Positions 29,549-38,432 of a stretch of 64,000 nt of DNA are shown one piece after another. The stretch spans positions 3,142,702-3,206,701 of the forward strand of contig NZ_KV917375.1 in assembly GCF_002019665.1 (NCBI RefSeq), read 5' to 3'. The position numbers were made by a program, and so were the translations under genes. The DNA is from Sutcliffiella halmapala. Its GTDB lineage: Bacteria; Bacillota; Bacilli; Bacillales; Bacillaceae_I. Under the pieces are notes generated by a model. It did no database searches, had not been told where the DNA came from, and was given only the letters and a program-made list of their open reading frames with translations. Each line of letters begins with the position of its first letter. The first letter of the stretch is position 1.

Positions 29549-29679
29549 CCCTGATGATTTCCGTGCCAGGTGTTCGCTTTCCGCGGGGCGCTTGTGGAGC
29601 CTCCTCGGCATGCCTGCGGGGTCTCCACAAAGCGCTACTTCCCGTAGGAGTCTCACACCTTGCACTCCAATCATCAGGG
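29549..29679. repeat. Dispersed GC-rich Bacillaceae repeat, long form (131 bp)
   Basis: It has the same terminal inverted repeats as 13126-13219 (CCCTGATGAT/ATCATCAGGG). An extra central hairpin is built on GCGCTTGTGGAG paired with CTCCACAAAGCGC around GGCATGCC. The whole element can fold into a long rod. No ORF with a ribosome binding site. Confidence 0.88.
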
Positions 29680-29970
29680 GAGACGGGGGAGAATTGACGC
29701 TCCACTTTTTCATCATCTATGATGCAATGTATTTATATATATTGCTTGGGTATCTACACGAAAATACGTTAACCGCTTTAAATCCCCTCTTGATTTTTGC
29801 GCAAGTTTTTGATTTCTGTTTGTCAGCTTGAGGTAGTTTAAAATGGCGGATTAGTTTTAATAAATTCCTCTTTTTAAAAGGTAAATGTGAAATCATTTGA
29901 AATTGACATAATTTAGTCAACTATAGGCTACGCTAAGAAGAGATTAATTGTAGTTGGAGGAGTCATAGTG
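29680..29970. other. Intergenic DNA after the dispersed repeat
   Basis: AT-rich. The right end holds GGAGGAG before the small ORF at 29971. I see no other gene or operator. Confidence 0.5.
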
Positions 29971-30081
29971 ATGAAGAGATATGTAGCTTTTCCCCATAAT
30001 AAGAATAATCGTGTAAGTCACATCCATTTGAGCAATTTTTCTAATAATGAAAAGAGCTTACTAAGGTCCTCCGATGAATAA
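29971..30081 (+). CDS. Small hydrophilic peptide upstream of and overlapping a membrane protein gene
   Basis: 36 residues (MKRYVAFPHNKNNRVSHIHL, then SNFSNNEKSLLRSSDE), with TTGGAGGAG before ATG. Its stop overlaps the start of the next gene by eight bases (ATGAATAA). The next gene has a poor ribosome binding site of its own, so this ORF may act by translational coupling. Family unknown. Confidence 0.55.
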   Translation: MKRYVAFPHNKNNRVSHIHLSNFSNNEKSLLRSSDE

Positions 30082-30541
30082 GCCATTAGAACGATTGCTA
30101 TGGAGTATTGCATTACCAGGTTTTGGACAATTACTTAACAAAAAATATGTTAAAGGGTTAACATTTATTATTTTAGAGTTCTTAATCAATGTACAAGCAA
30201 ATTTCAATTCCATCATCTTGTATAGTTTTAACTGGGAAATTAAACGTGCCTTTGAGGAAGCTAATTTTCTCTGGCTCATGTTCTATCCTTGTTTATATTT
30301 TTTCGCAATGTGGGATGCCTATAAGGATGCTGGTGGTGGGACTGCACCTTTTTCCTATCTTCCCTTTGTAAGCTGCGCCTATTTTGTAACAGTAGGGCTC
30401 ATGCTTTCTTCGAAAATCAAGGTATATGGTTTCATTGTTGGTCCAATGTGGTTGCCAATGATTTTTGTTATCCCGGGCATTGTTGCTGGCTTGATTGTCC
30501 GAGAACTACTCTTGTATTATTTTCATCAAACTAACACCTAG
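30074..30541 (+). CDS. Single-module integral membrane protein
   Basis: 155 residues with about four membrane segments. It contains a block PGFGQLLNKKYVKGLTFIIL, an amphipathic stretch, and FYPCLYFFAMWDAYKDA. The same block occurs twice in the product of 57758-58522 (PGFG/PGLG ... WDSYR/YDSYI), so the two are distant paralogues. Function unknown. It overlaps the preceding small ORF and is followed 15 bases later by an alpha/beta hydrolase gene. Confidence 0.65.
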   Translation: MNKPLERLLWSIALPGFGQLLNKKYVKGLTFIILEFLINVQANFNSIILYSFNWEIKRAFEEANFLWLMFYPCLYFFAMWDAYKDAGGGTAPFSYLPFVSCAYFVTVGLMLSSKIKVYGFIVGPMWLPMIFVIPGIVAGLIVRELLLYYFHQTNT

Positions 30542-30556
30542 AAGGGGAGAATTCTG

Positions 30557-31363
30557 ATGCCTTATGCTTCTACTAGAGATGATGTCCGTATTTTCTATCA
30601 ACTAGTTGGGAATGGTCCAATTACACTGGTATTCATTCATCCACCTGGCATGGGGCATGTGACTTTTAAACAGCAGCTTCCTTTGGCTAAAAAGTTCCGA
30701 TTACTATACCTTGATTTACGAGGGAACGGAAGAAGCGGAAGGAATGAAGAACCAATTACGATCCCCATGTTAGCAACGGATATTTTTGATGTATGCCAAG
30801 AGCTTAACCTTAAGAATTTTTTCATAGTGGGTTATTCTAATGGAGCCTCTATTGCAATGGAATTTGCTCTTACTTATCCACCACTTGTGGAGGGACTTAT
30901 TCTAGTAGGTGCTTTTCCTAAGGTGAATTCTGTCCTTTTATTTGGAGAATTTTTACTAGGGATTTGGGCAACTAAGGTAGATCAAATGCCATTGATCGCA
31001 AAGGTAATCGGTCATGCACATGCATATTCAAAAGAGTTTGGTCGTGAATTAGAATCGTACATATTAAAAACAGATGCAAGTACTTTACATGAAATGTACA
31101 ACGAAGGGGTTAAATATGATTGCACAAGTAAACTAAAAGAAATTAAAGCACCGATTCTTCTTGTTTATGGTCAAAGAGACTACTATGTCCACCATTACCA
31201 AAAAGAATTCGCTGCCCTTCACCAGCAGACCCAAATCATCTACATTTCCAAAGCGAAACATCAAGTCCCCACCAGATTCCCGAACGAATTCAACACCATC
31301 CTCCAAATATTCATAAATAAGCATGCACCAACTAATGATAAAACATCGCGCAAAAATTTCTAA
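30557..31363 (+). CDS. Alpha/beta hydrolase
   Basis: 268 residues. Nucleophile S94 lies in GYSNGA, the oxyanion region in HPPGMGH, and the acid/base pair probably in YGQRDYYV and SKAKHQVP near the C-terminus. This is the common MenH/lipase-like single-domain form. Substrate unknown. AGAAGGGGAG precedes ATG. It is likely co-transcribed with the two genes before it, and a terminator follows. Confidence 0.8.
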   Translation: MPYASTRDDVRIFYQLVGNGPITLVFIHPPGMGHVTFKQQLPLAKKFRLLYLDLRGNGRSGRNEEPITIPMLATDIFDVCQELNLKNFFIVGYSNGASIAMEFALTYPPLVEGLILVGAFPKVNSVLLFGEFLLGIWATKVDQMPLIAKVIGHAHAYSKEFGRELESYILKTDASTLHEMYNEGVKYDCTSKLKEIKAPILLVYGQRDYYVHHYQKEFAALHQQTQIIYISKAKHQVPTRFPNEFNTILQIFINKHAPTNDKTSRKNF

Positions 31364-31410
31364 ATGGCTCATGGTGATGGCAGGACTCTCCGGTTATACA
31401 TCGTACAAGA

Positions 31411-31442
31411 AAGAGGGCTTCGGTTTTCACCGAAGCCCTCTT
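31411..31442 (+). terminator. Terminator after the hydrolase gene
   Basis: Stem AAGAGGGCTTCGGT with its complement, short loop, then TTTTA. Confidence 0.85.
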
Positions 31443-31499
31443 TTATATATTTTCGCAATAGTATTTGATTGTGATATTGTCATTGAAGTATATTGATGA

Positions 31500-31820
31500 T
31501 TATTTGATGGTGATTTTTTGATTGGATTCCTTTGTTTGGGATTTTGGTAAGCTGAATGATTTTATCAGATGATCTTTTGAATGGGGATTAATACAATTGT
31601 GTGCAATTTTCATTTTACTTAGAGTTGCTTGTAAGGTTGCATTGGCATCCTTAGTTGGATTCAACTGAATGCTGGTCATATCTACCATGGCTCGCACTAC
31701 ATTCTCTAAAGCCACCTTTAATTTATCCTCACCAATTGACGCCCCATCTTTTACTAAAAGCTTCACTAAATCAGTAGCATACACATTCATCTTCTCCAAT
31801 GTTTCAACCTTTTCCTGCAT
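31500..31820 (-). CDS. Hypothetical helical protein
   Basis: 106 residues. Residues 1-50 are predicted amphipathic helix (MQEKVETLEKMNVYATDLVK...). The remainder is polar, ending in a basic stretch. There is no signal or membrane segment. AAGGGAG lies close before ATG. I do not recognise the family and the neighbours give no clue. Confidence 0.55.
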   Translation of the reverse strand: MQEKVETLEKMNVYATDLVKLLVKDGASIGEDKLKVALENVVRAMVDMTSIQLNPTKDANATLQATLSKMKIAHNCINPHSKDHLIKSFSLPKSQTKESNQKITIK

Positions 31821-32125
31821 CTCCCTTTCCCCCTCTTTTTACTCTTCCATAAACTTATGAATTCCAAATGATACCTATTCCATTTTCAACTTTTGCTTAC
31901 ATCTTTTTCTTTTCTCCCTTCCCACGTCTCATTCCTTCATCTCGACAAAAGAAGCCAGAATGATTTCAATTTCGACTCGCTTTCTTCATTTTAAAGTAGT
32001 ACAAAAAATGCTTCTTTTCGATTTTCAAAGTTTTTCACTATAATACCTACTTTTTACACATAACCTATTTTCTTACAGTTTGTTTTCATTTATAATGGAG
32101 TATATCATTAGAGGGAGTGAACAAG
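31821..32125. other. Divergent intergenic region
   Basis: AT-rich, shared promoter region for 31500-31820 and the Spo0E-like gene. No clear -35/-10 pair and no gene. Confidence 0.5.
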
Positions 32126-32326
32126 ATGAAACTAATCCAACTTGCAGTAGAGAATAAACGTAAACAAATGATGCAAACTGCTCAAAAGACAGGCTTAACC
32201 TCTAATGAAACAATCAAGCTTAGTCAGGAGTTAGATGAAATGATGAACGTCTTTGTTCCTCCTACTATTGAAGATTTATCATATAAATACTATTCTCATA
32301 CAGAAAAAATATCTATTAAACGCTAA
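32126..32326 (+). CDS. Spo0E-like aspartyl-phosphate phosphatase
   Basis: 66 residues. I start at ATG 32126 with GAGGGAG eight bases upstream. The two-helix Spo0E motif is complete: a first helix with the IxxKRxxM pattern, then GLTSNETIKLSQELDEMMN, where SQELD is the core that acts on Spo0A-P. It should reduce phosphorelay output and delay sporulation. Confidence 0.88.
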   Translation: MKLIQLAVENKRKQMMQTAQKTGLTSNETIKLSQELDEMMNVFVPPTIEDLSYKYYSHTEKISIKR

Positions 32327-32333
32327 TTTTCAC

Positions 32334-32361
32334 TTGAAATTTCCTTCAGAGTATATATAAT
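32334..32361 (+). promoter_or_regulatory. Promoter of the T-box-argS unit
   Basis: -35 TTGAAA and -10 TATAAT are 16 bp apart, just upstream of the T-box leader. Confidence 0.6.
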
Positions 32362-32388
32362 AGTTAAAAACTTTATGAAAAATTCATT

Positions 32389-32606
32389 AATGACAAAGAG
32401 AGTAGCTTATTAGCTAGCCACAAAGCGAATTAGGGATGGTGTGAGCCTAATGCAAGGCTATGAGTGAAGCGCACTTTGGAAATGATAAAGGTTCATCCAC
32501 TTTAAGGATGTTAAGTGGCTTTCTTTCAATCAGAAAGCAAAAAGAGTGGTACCGCGGGCAAAAGCTCGTCTCTTCAATTCATTTGAAGAGGCGAGCTTTT
32601 TTTATT
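32389..32606 (+). promoter_or_regulatory. T-box riboswitch, arginine-specific
   Basis: The leader holds a stem I with GAATTAGGGATGGTGTGAGC, then the specifier CGC (Arg) at 32470-32472 in the context AAGCGCACTTT. It has the T-box core AGAGTGGTACCGCGGG at 32543-32558 and a strong terminator (GCTCGTCTCTTCAA with complement, then seven T) to about 32606. Uncharged tRNA-Arg should stabilise the antiterminator and switch on argS. Confidence 0.93.
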
Positions 32607-32668
32607 ATTGATCCTGTTACACCGCTGTACTTAACATAGCCATTATCTTATAAAAGGAGACGAACAAG

Positions 32669-34357
32669 ATGAAACTAAAACAAACCCTCGCAGAAGCAAT
32701 TCATCACGTTATTCCAGAATTATCAATTGAAGAAATACATGCAAAAATAGAAAAACCAAAATACGCTCACCATGGAGATTTTGCTTTCCCCACATTCGAG
32801 CTAGCAAAAATAAAAAAACAAGCTCCACACTTGTTAGCATCGAATTTAGCTTCAGAGATAAATCACTCCATAATTGCTAAAACAGAGCCAGTCGGACCGT
32901 ATCTTAATTTCTTTCTAGAAAAAGAAATTGCCCAACAACAAATCGTCAATACTATTTTTGACAAACAACAAGCATACGGGGATTTGACTTTCGGAAACGG
33001 TGAAAACATCGTTCTTGACCTTTCTTCCCCCAATATCGCAAAACCATTTTCCATGGGACATCTTCGTTCCACCGTTATCGGAAACGCTCTTGCCAATATT
33101 TTAGAGAAGTGCGGCTTTAAAACCATTCGGATTAACTACTTAGGAGACTGGGGAACGCAGTTTGGAAAACTGATCTCCGCCTATTTAAAATGGGGATCAA
33201 AAGAAGATGTGCTAAAAAGTCCCATTCCAGAGTTATTAAAACTATATGTAAAATTCCATGTAGAAGCTGAAAAAGATGAAACCCTCATCGAAGAAGGCCG
33301 ACTTTGGTTTAAGAAGTTAGAAGATGGTAATGATGAAGCACTTTCACTTTGGAAATGGTTCCGTGAAGAATCTCTACTCGAATTTCAGCGTATTTACGAC
33401 TTACTAGGCGTTAGTTTTGATTCAAACAATGGGGAAGCCTTTTATAATGACAAGATGGATTCAGTTATTGACCACTTAAAGAAAATGAATCTCTTAACTT
33501 TATCCGATGGCGCTGAGGTGGTTGTGTTAGAAGAGGACCCTTCCCTCCCTCCATGTTTAATCAAAAAGTCGGATGGAGCAACGCTTTATGCAACCCGTGA
33601 TCTAGCGGCTGCCTTTTATCGAAAAAAAACTTATCAGTTCAGCAAAGCTTTATATGTAGTAGGTCAGGAGCAAACCATCCATTTCCAACAAGTAAAAGCT
33701 GTTATAAAGAAAATGGGAGAAGATTGGGCTAAAGATATGCACCATATACCATTTGGTCTTTTACTGAAAGATGGAAAGAAGATGTCAACGAGAAAGGGTA
33801 AGGTCGTTTTGTTAGAAAATGTGATTCGAGAGGCAATTCAGCTAGCAGATAGTAATATTCAAGCCAAGAATCCAGAGCTTCCAAATAAAGAAGAAGTGGC
33901 TAAGCAAGTCGGGGTCGGGGCAATTATTTTCCACGATTTAAAAAATTATCGCTTAAACTCCATTGAATTTTCATTAGAGGATATGTTGAAATTTGAAGGA
34001 GAAACAGGTCCCTATGTCCAGTACACATTTGCTCGTGCCTCTTCCATTCTACGAAAGGCGACATGGACACCAAAAGAATCAACAAAAGGACTCCATGACT
34101 CCTACTCCTGGGAGCTTTCAAAGTTATTATATGATTTTCCAGCCGTAATTGAGAAAGCTTATGTAGGCTTTGATCCATCTGCTATTGCAAAATATGTAAT
34201 CGATGTTTGCCAAAGCTTTAATACTTGGTATGGTCAAGTGAAATTTTTGAATGAGGATCAGGAAAAAGAGAGTAGACTTGCTTTAGTCTATGCTTCAACT
34301 ATTGTTATTGAAGAGAGCTTACGATTATTAGGGATGAAAGCACCTAAAGAAATGTAA
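32669..34357 (+). CDS. argS: Arginyl-tRNA synthetase, Lactobacillales-like type
   Basis: 562 residues. The class-I signature is IAKPFSMGHLRST and the KMSK-type loop is KKMSTRKGK. The DALR-like C-terminal helical domain ends ESLRLLGMKAPKEM. The sequence follows the streptococcal/enterococcal ArgS type rather than the classical B. subtilis ArgS, which has a different active-site context (NPTGDLHLGHAR). This suggests it is a second argS of the strain, induced by arginine starvation through the T-box. AAAGGAG precedes ATG. Confidence 0.92.
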   Translation: MKLKQTLAEAIHHVIPELSIEEIHAKIEKPKYAHHGDFAFPTFELAKIKKQAPHLLASNLASEINHSIIAKTEPVGPYLNFFLEKEIAQQQIVNTIFDKQQAYGDLTFGNGENIVLDLSSPNIAKPFSMGHLRSTVIGNALANILEKCGFKTIRINYLGDWGTQFGKLISAYLKWGSKEDVLKSPIPELLKLYVKFHVEAEKDETLIEEGRLWFKKLEDGNDEALSLWKWFREESLLEFQRIYDLLGVSFDSNNGEAFYNDKMDSVIDHLKKMNLLTLSDGAEVVVLEEDPSLPPCLIKKSDGATLYATRDLAAAFYRKKTYQFSKALYVVGQEQTIHFQQVKAVIKKMGEDWAKDMHHIPFGLLLKDGKKMSTRKGKVVLLENVIREAIQLADSNIQAKNPELPNKEEVAKQVGVGAIIFHDLKNYRLNSIEFSLEDMLKFEGETGPYVQYTFARASSILRKATWTPKESTKGLHDSYSWELSKLLYDFPAVIEKAYVGFDPSAIAKYVIDVCQSFNTWYGQVKFLNEDQEKESRLALVYASTIVIEESLRLLGMKAPKEM

Positions 34358-34443
34358 TTATCTTGTAACTTTATTGCGTACCAGCACATGAAACCAACTT
34401 TCCTTTCATATATTGAAGTAACACTCAGTTGGGGGAATGCCTT

Positions 34444-34899
34444 ATGCAATGGTTAGTTTGGTTTCATATATTGGTCGCAATTATCGGAATCGGCCCCACT
34501 TTTTTCGGAAATATTCTCCTAAGGAAAAATCAAACTATCTCGGATTTACGTCATAATATTCTTCTCCAGCATAAATTAGACTATTTCCCCAAAATCGGTG
34601 GGACGATTGCAGTAATTACAGGAATTCTACTTGTCGTTTTTGGAAACTATGGTTCGATCCTTCAAATATGGCTATTCGCCTCCCTTTTGATTTATCTTGC
34701 TATTCAAGTACTCGTCATTGGCTTTATCTCACCAAAGGTTTATGATCTTCAACAGTGGCTCCTTCATCCTGAAAATCGTGCATCGACTCAATTACCCCTT
34801 AAACAAACCATGACTTTAACTACTGCAAGTAACTTGTATATGTTTGTAACTTTTTTAAGTATCGTTATATTCCTCCTTATGATCATCAAACCAAACTAA
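34444..34899 (+). CDS. DUF2269-type membrane protein
   Basis: 151 residues with four hydrophobic segments, the usual DUF2269 layout. I start at ATG 34444 because GGGGGA lies seven bases upstream; TTG 34429 would overlap that site. Function unknown. It is a single gene with a long imperfect terminator. Confidence 0.7.
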   Translation: MQWLVWFHILVAIIGIGPTFFGNILLRKNQTISDLRHNILLQHKLDYFPKIGGTIAVITGILLVVFGNYGSILQIWLFASLLIYLAIQVLVIGFISPKVYDLQQWLLHPENRASTQLPLKQTMTLTTASNLYMFVTFLSIVIFLLMIIKPN

Positions 34900-34966
34900 A
34901 AGATAGGTCAGTTCCTTTTTTTCTCTAAAAGTGGAGAAAGCATAAAAGGCATTGACCTATCTTTTA
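34898..34966 (+). terminator. Long imperfect terminator
   Basis: Outer arms AAAGATAGGTCA and TGACCTATCTTT enclose a second stem (CCTTTT...TTCTC/GAGAA...AAAAGG). A T-rich tract follows. Confidence 0.7.
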
Positions 34967-35037
34967 TTATTTTAATGGCTCTAATCAACAGCTAGCGTCC
35001 TGAAAATCAAAACTGGACTTTAACAGAGCGAATTTAA

Positions 35038-35577
35038 TTACGAGATTAATGCCTTTTTTACAGCAGTAGGGTCTTCTGGTGAAAGGTATACCCACTCATA
35101 TCCATATTTAAAGGCAATTCCATTTTTCAAGGATGTTGCCATAATATGAACGGTCGGAAAATCATCCGCAGATGTATTTTCTGTAAAGTAATAGGTACTA
35201 CCATAACGATAGGCTTTGGCTCCCTTTAGCTCTTCCACCATTTTAACGACTGATATTTTTGAGCAATCATACCGCTTTCTTATCTTCCCATTAAACAATA
35301 CTTGGATTTCTTTATCTGTCACTTGATACGCCATTTTCCCGTCCTGTCGTAAATTTATCCCTAAATTCATATGATAAATTCCAAGGTAAGGATGGACAAA
35401 AAATACCATCAAAGTCGGTGCTAACAAAGGCAGGATCACCCATGGATTCACTATTATATTAGTAAAACTCAACACTATCACGACAATGACGAAGCTATAA
35501 ATAAGTGATTCAAAGCTAGCGAAAAAAGTCTCCTGCTTTGTCCTCTTCCCTTCTCTCGTGGTTGCTTTATACACCAT
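35038..35577 (-). CDS. Hypothetical two-TM protein (PH-like tail)
   Basis: 179 residues. I start at ATG 35577 with TTTGGAGG at good spacing. Two adjacent membrane segments lie at about residues 27-65; the following 110 residues are beta-rich and soluble, like a YcxB/PH-type domain. Function unknown. Confidence 0.55.
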   Translation of the reverse strand: MVYKATTREGKRTKQETFFASFESLIYSFVIVVIVLSFTNIIVNPWVILPLLAPTLMVFFVHPYLGIYHMNLGINLRQDGKMAYQVTDKEIQVLFNGKIRKRYDCSKISVVKMVEELKGAKAYRYGSTYYFTENTSADDFPTVHIMATSLKNGIAFKYGYEWVYLSPEDPTAVKKALIS

Positions 35578-35711
35578 AAACCATGCCTCCAAACACCGTT
35601 CCTCTTTCTCTTAATACGTTTCTACATAAAAAAAGTTTCAAAAACTATTTAATATTTCTGAATCATCTAGTAGAATTGAAATACTTTACACAGAATAAGG
35701 AGGATGGACAC

Positions 35712-36260
35712 ATGTTTACATTACAAGTTGACGATGAGATTTCGCTCCAGCTTATTCAACTACATCATAAAGAAGAACTTTTCCATCTAGTTGATTCCAA
35801 TCGTGAGCATTTAAGAGAATGGCTTCCATGGGTCGATTCCACAAACGCTACTTCCAACTATGATACGATTATTCCCGCGTGGTTGACGCAATTCGCAGAA
35901 AATAACGGTTTCCAAGCAGGGATACGCTATAAAGGGAAATTTGTGGGAATGATTGGGTTACATAGGATTGATTGGAATAACAAGGCTACTAGCATTGGTT
36001 ACTACCTATCAAGTGAAGCAGAAGGCAATGGGGTTATGACACGTTCTGTCCATCGCGTTCTACAGTATATATTTGAAGAGCTAAAACTTCAAAGGGTCGA
36101 AATTAGATGTGGAGAAAATAACGTGAAAAGTCAAGCTATTCCGGAACGATTAGGCTTTACGAAAGAAGGGCTCATTCGAGATGGCGAAAAGCTATATGAC
36201 CATTTCCATTCCTTACTCGTATATGGAATGTTACGCTCTGAATGGGGTATTAAAAACTAA
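35712..36260 (+). CDS. GNAT acetyltransferase, YdaF/RimL-like
   Basis: 182 residues. I start at ATG 35712 with AAGGAGG eight bases upstream; a longer frame begins at 35583 but has no ribosome binding site. The acetyl-CoA site is the region around YLSSEAEGNGVMTRSVHRVL; a C-terminal block reads NVKSQAIPERLGFTKEG. This is the YdaF/ribosomal-protein alanine N-acetyltransferase-like group. The acceptor is unknown. Confidence 0.82.
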   Translation: MFTLQVDDEISLQLIQLHHKEELFHLVDSNREHLREWLPWVDSTNATSNYDTIIPAWLTQFAENNGFQAGIRYKGKFVGMIGLHRIDWNNKATSIGYYLSSEAEGNGVMTRSVHRVLQYIFEELKLQRVEIRCGENNVKSQAIPERLGFTKEGLIRDGEKLYDHFHSLLVYGMLRSEWGIKN

Positions 36261-36278
36261 TACAATCTCGTAAAAAAT

Positions 36279-36309
36279 AAAACTGCCTATCAAATGATAG
36301 ACAGTTTTA
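36279..36309. terminator. Bidirectional terminator
   Basis: Stem AAAACTGCCTATCA with TGATAGACAGTTTT, between converging genes ending at 36260 and 36311. Confidence 0.75.
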
Positions 36310-36310
36310 T

Positions 36311-37639
36311 TTAAATATCTCTTCGTAAAGCTTTTAACACATCAATTCTTGTTGCTTTTGCAGCCGGTTTTAAGCCTGAAAGTATTGCAACAATTAAACT
36401 AATACCAACACAAATAACAGTCAATGACCAAGGAATATACGAGAGCATTACCTCTGTACCCATTTCTTCATTAAATACCATTTCGATAACCATTGGTAAG
36501 GCCATATTGACCCCATAACTGATTATATAGGCTGCTACCGTTCCAATGAGTGCCCCTACAATTCCAATATAGGCACTTTCCATTAAAAATAAGCTCTTAA
36601 TCATTTTCGGACTTCCACCGATTGCTTTAATAATCCCGATATCCTGTGTTCTTTCTGTTACTGCCATCGACATTGTGTTGAAAATACCGATAGATGCAAT
36701 GATTACAGCTATTGTTCCAACAAATAAAAGTCCTGTTTTTAAAACTGCGAAAAGCAGATTTATTTCCTTTAATTGTTCCAATGGCGAATACGCATGATAC
36801 CCATCATCTCTTGCTTGATCTAATATTCCCTGCACTTGCTCCATATTATTAGCATATACCCCAAGATAGGAATAAGCAGAAACTGCATTTTTCAGTTCAT
36901 TTATTCTTTCCTCTGGCATTGACGGCTCTATTAAGCTTCCATAAGCAGTTCCAGTATATGCTTCAATATCGTTCATCATCGCCTCAGAAATGTTAACATA
37001 GTTATCATAGCTATGTTGTCTAGTAGGTTCACTAGCAACACCAACAATCGTAAACGTGAAATCCTTCGATTCTCTTGTTTCTTCAAAATATTGTGGGACA
37101 TTTAGAGTCAATTCTTTTCCTAGAATACTACCTTCAAACTCTTCATGCTCCCCATTTTCTATTTTTGATAAAGTTTCTACCATGTGATAGCCTACTACCA
37201 CTTCATTCGAAGCTTCAGGCATACGCCCTTCTGATAAAGTAAATCCTGTTTCTATTTCAGATGGGTAGTCTACCACACGTGTTTGTGCATTACTATTATA
37301 TTCTCCTAGCGCATAGCTCGCTTCCCAGTTCTCCAATTGTTTTCGACGAACAACTGTTTTCACACTTTCTATACCTTCAAAATAAGTAACATCCTCGTTT
37401 GTTAAACTCGTATTAGCATCTGGATGGCCACTTCCTTCTTTACCATATACCTCTACTTCTGTCACGACATCATTCTCGGTTACATCCTTAATAATTGTTT
37501 CCTGCAATCCAAACCCAACTGATGCTAGTACCATTAAAAATGCACAGCCCATTGCTGTCGCAAGAATCGTCATAAATACTCTGCTGCGATTCTTTCTCAT
37601 ATTTTCTTGAACAAACTGAAATTTATCTTTGAACTTCAT
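36311..37639 (-). CDS. MacB/FtsX-type ABC permease, YtrF-like
   Basis: 442 residues. One membrane segment at about 20-42 (MTILATAMGCAFLMVLASV) is followed by a large extracytoplasmic domain (about 45-300) and three C-terminal segments with the FtsX motif (IASIGIFNTMSMAVTERTQDIGIIKAIG). The sequence tracks B. subtilis YtrF from the first residues. It overlaps the ATPase gene by 17 bases and has AGGAGA before ATG. It likely forms a mechanotransmission-type complex with the 37623-38327 ATPase, involved in envelope stress rather than bulk transport. Confidence 0.85.
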   Translation of the reverse strand: MKFKDKFQFVQENMRKNRSRVFMTILATAMGCAFLMVLASVGFGLQETIIKDVTENDVVTEVEVYGKEGSGHPDANTSLTNEDVTYFEGIESVKTVVRRKQLENWEASYALGEYNSNAQTRVVDYPSEIETGFTLSEGRMPEASNEVVVGYHMVETLSKIENGEHEEFEGSILGKELTLNVPQYFEETRESKDFTFTIVGVASEPTRQHSYDNYVNISEAMMNDIEAYTGTAYGSLIEPSMPEERINELKNAVSAYSYLGVYANNMEQVQGILDQARDDGYHAYSPLEQLKEINLLFAVLKTGLLFVGTIAVIIASIGIFNTMSMAVTERTQDIGIIKAIGGSPKMIKSLFLMESAYIGIVGALIGTVAAYIISYGVNMALPMVIEMVFNEEMGTEVMLSYIPWSLTVICVGISLIVAILSGLKPAAKATRIDVLKALRRDI

Positions 37640-38327
37640 ATAATTCTCCTCTTTCTACCATACTACCTTGTACCAATTCAATCGTGCGATGAGCCACTTT
37701 CGCAACATCCTTGTCATGCGTAATAATAACAAACGTAATTCCTTCATTTTTATTCAGCTCTTGGATGAATTGAAGAAACTCCTGTTCGGTTTCATTATCC
37801 AAACTTCCTGTCGGTTCATCAGCAAATATAATGCTAGGCTTCGTGATTAACGCTCGCGCAATCCCTACTCGCTGCTGTTGACCACCTGAAAGTTCACTAG
37901 GATAAAATTCTTCAAAGCCTTTTAAACCAACCCGCTCCAAAACCTCAAATACTTTCTTTCTTCTTTTTTCTATTGGCATCCCTTTTATTTTCAACGGTAA
38001 TTCTACGTTACTATACGCTGTCATACTAGGAATCAACTGAAAGCTTTGGAAAATAAATCCGATATGCTCAAGGCGAAAATCGGCCCACTGTGCTTCAGAC
38101 AATTTGGTCACATCTGTTCCTGCAATTTCAATCGAACCAGATGTAGGCTTCATAAATCCACTCATCAAATTTAAAAGAGTAGATTTACCAGATCCGCTTT
38201 TCCCAACAATCGACACAATCTCTCCCTCGAAAATCGATAAATCTATATCCTTTAAAACCGGCACTCGCGTTTCTTTATTTTTTTTACCCACAACAAAATC
38301 ATGAGACAATTTTTTCACACTAATCAT
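37623..38327 (-). CDS. ABC ATPase of the LolD/MacB type, YtrE-like
   Basis: 234 residues. Walker A GKSGSGKST, Q-loop FIFQSFQLIPSM, signature LSGGQQQR, Walker B IIFADEPTGS and the H-loop ITHD are intact. It tracks B. subtilis YtrE (MISVKKLSHDF at the start, LNLMSGFMKPTSG). I start at ATG 38327 because AGGTGA is eight bases upstream and the N-terminus then aligns with YtrE. It pairs with the overlapping permease. In B. subtilis ytrEF follow ytrABCD directly; here a NERD gene and array intervene. Confidence 0.88.
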   Translation of the reverse strand: MISVKKLSHDFVVGKKNKETRVPVLKDIDLSIFEGEIVSIVGKSGSGKSTLLNLMSGFMKPTSGSIEIAGTDVTKLSEAQWADFRLEHIGFIFQSFQLIPSMTAYSNVELPLKIKGMPIEKRRKKVFEVLERVGLKGFEEFYPSELSGGQQQRVGIARALITKPSIIFADEPTGSLDNETEQEFLQFIQELNKNEGITFVIITHDKDVAKVAHRTIELVQGSMVERGELYEVQR

Positions 38328-38432
38328 CTGTTTACTCACCTATTCTTGTTTTTTGTATCGATACATTGGTTTAAACGTAAAAAGGGGGAGAAAGGTTTAA
38401 ATGAGGGAAATATTTTTAGAGTCACTTTGCTA

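Noticed and set aside
29517-29705. Minus-strand ORF in the long dispersed repeat
   Set aside because: Composed of repeat sequence, no ribosome binding site.
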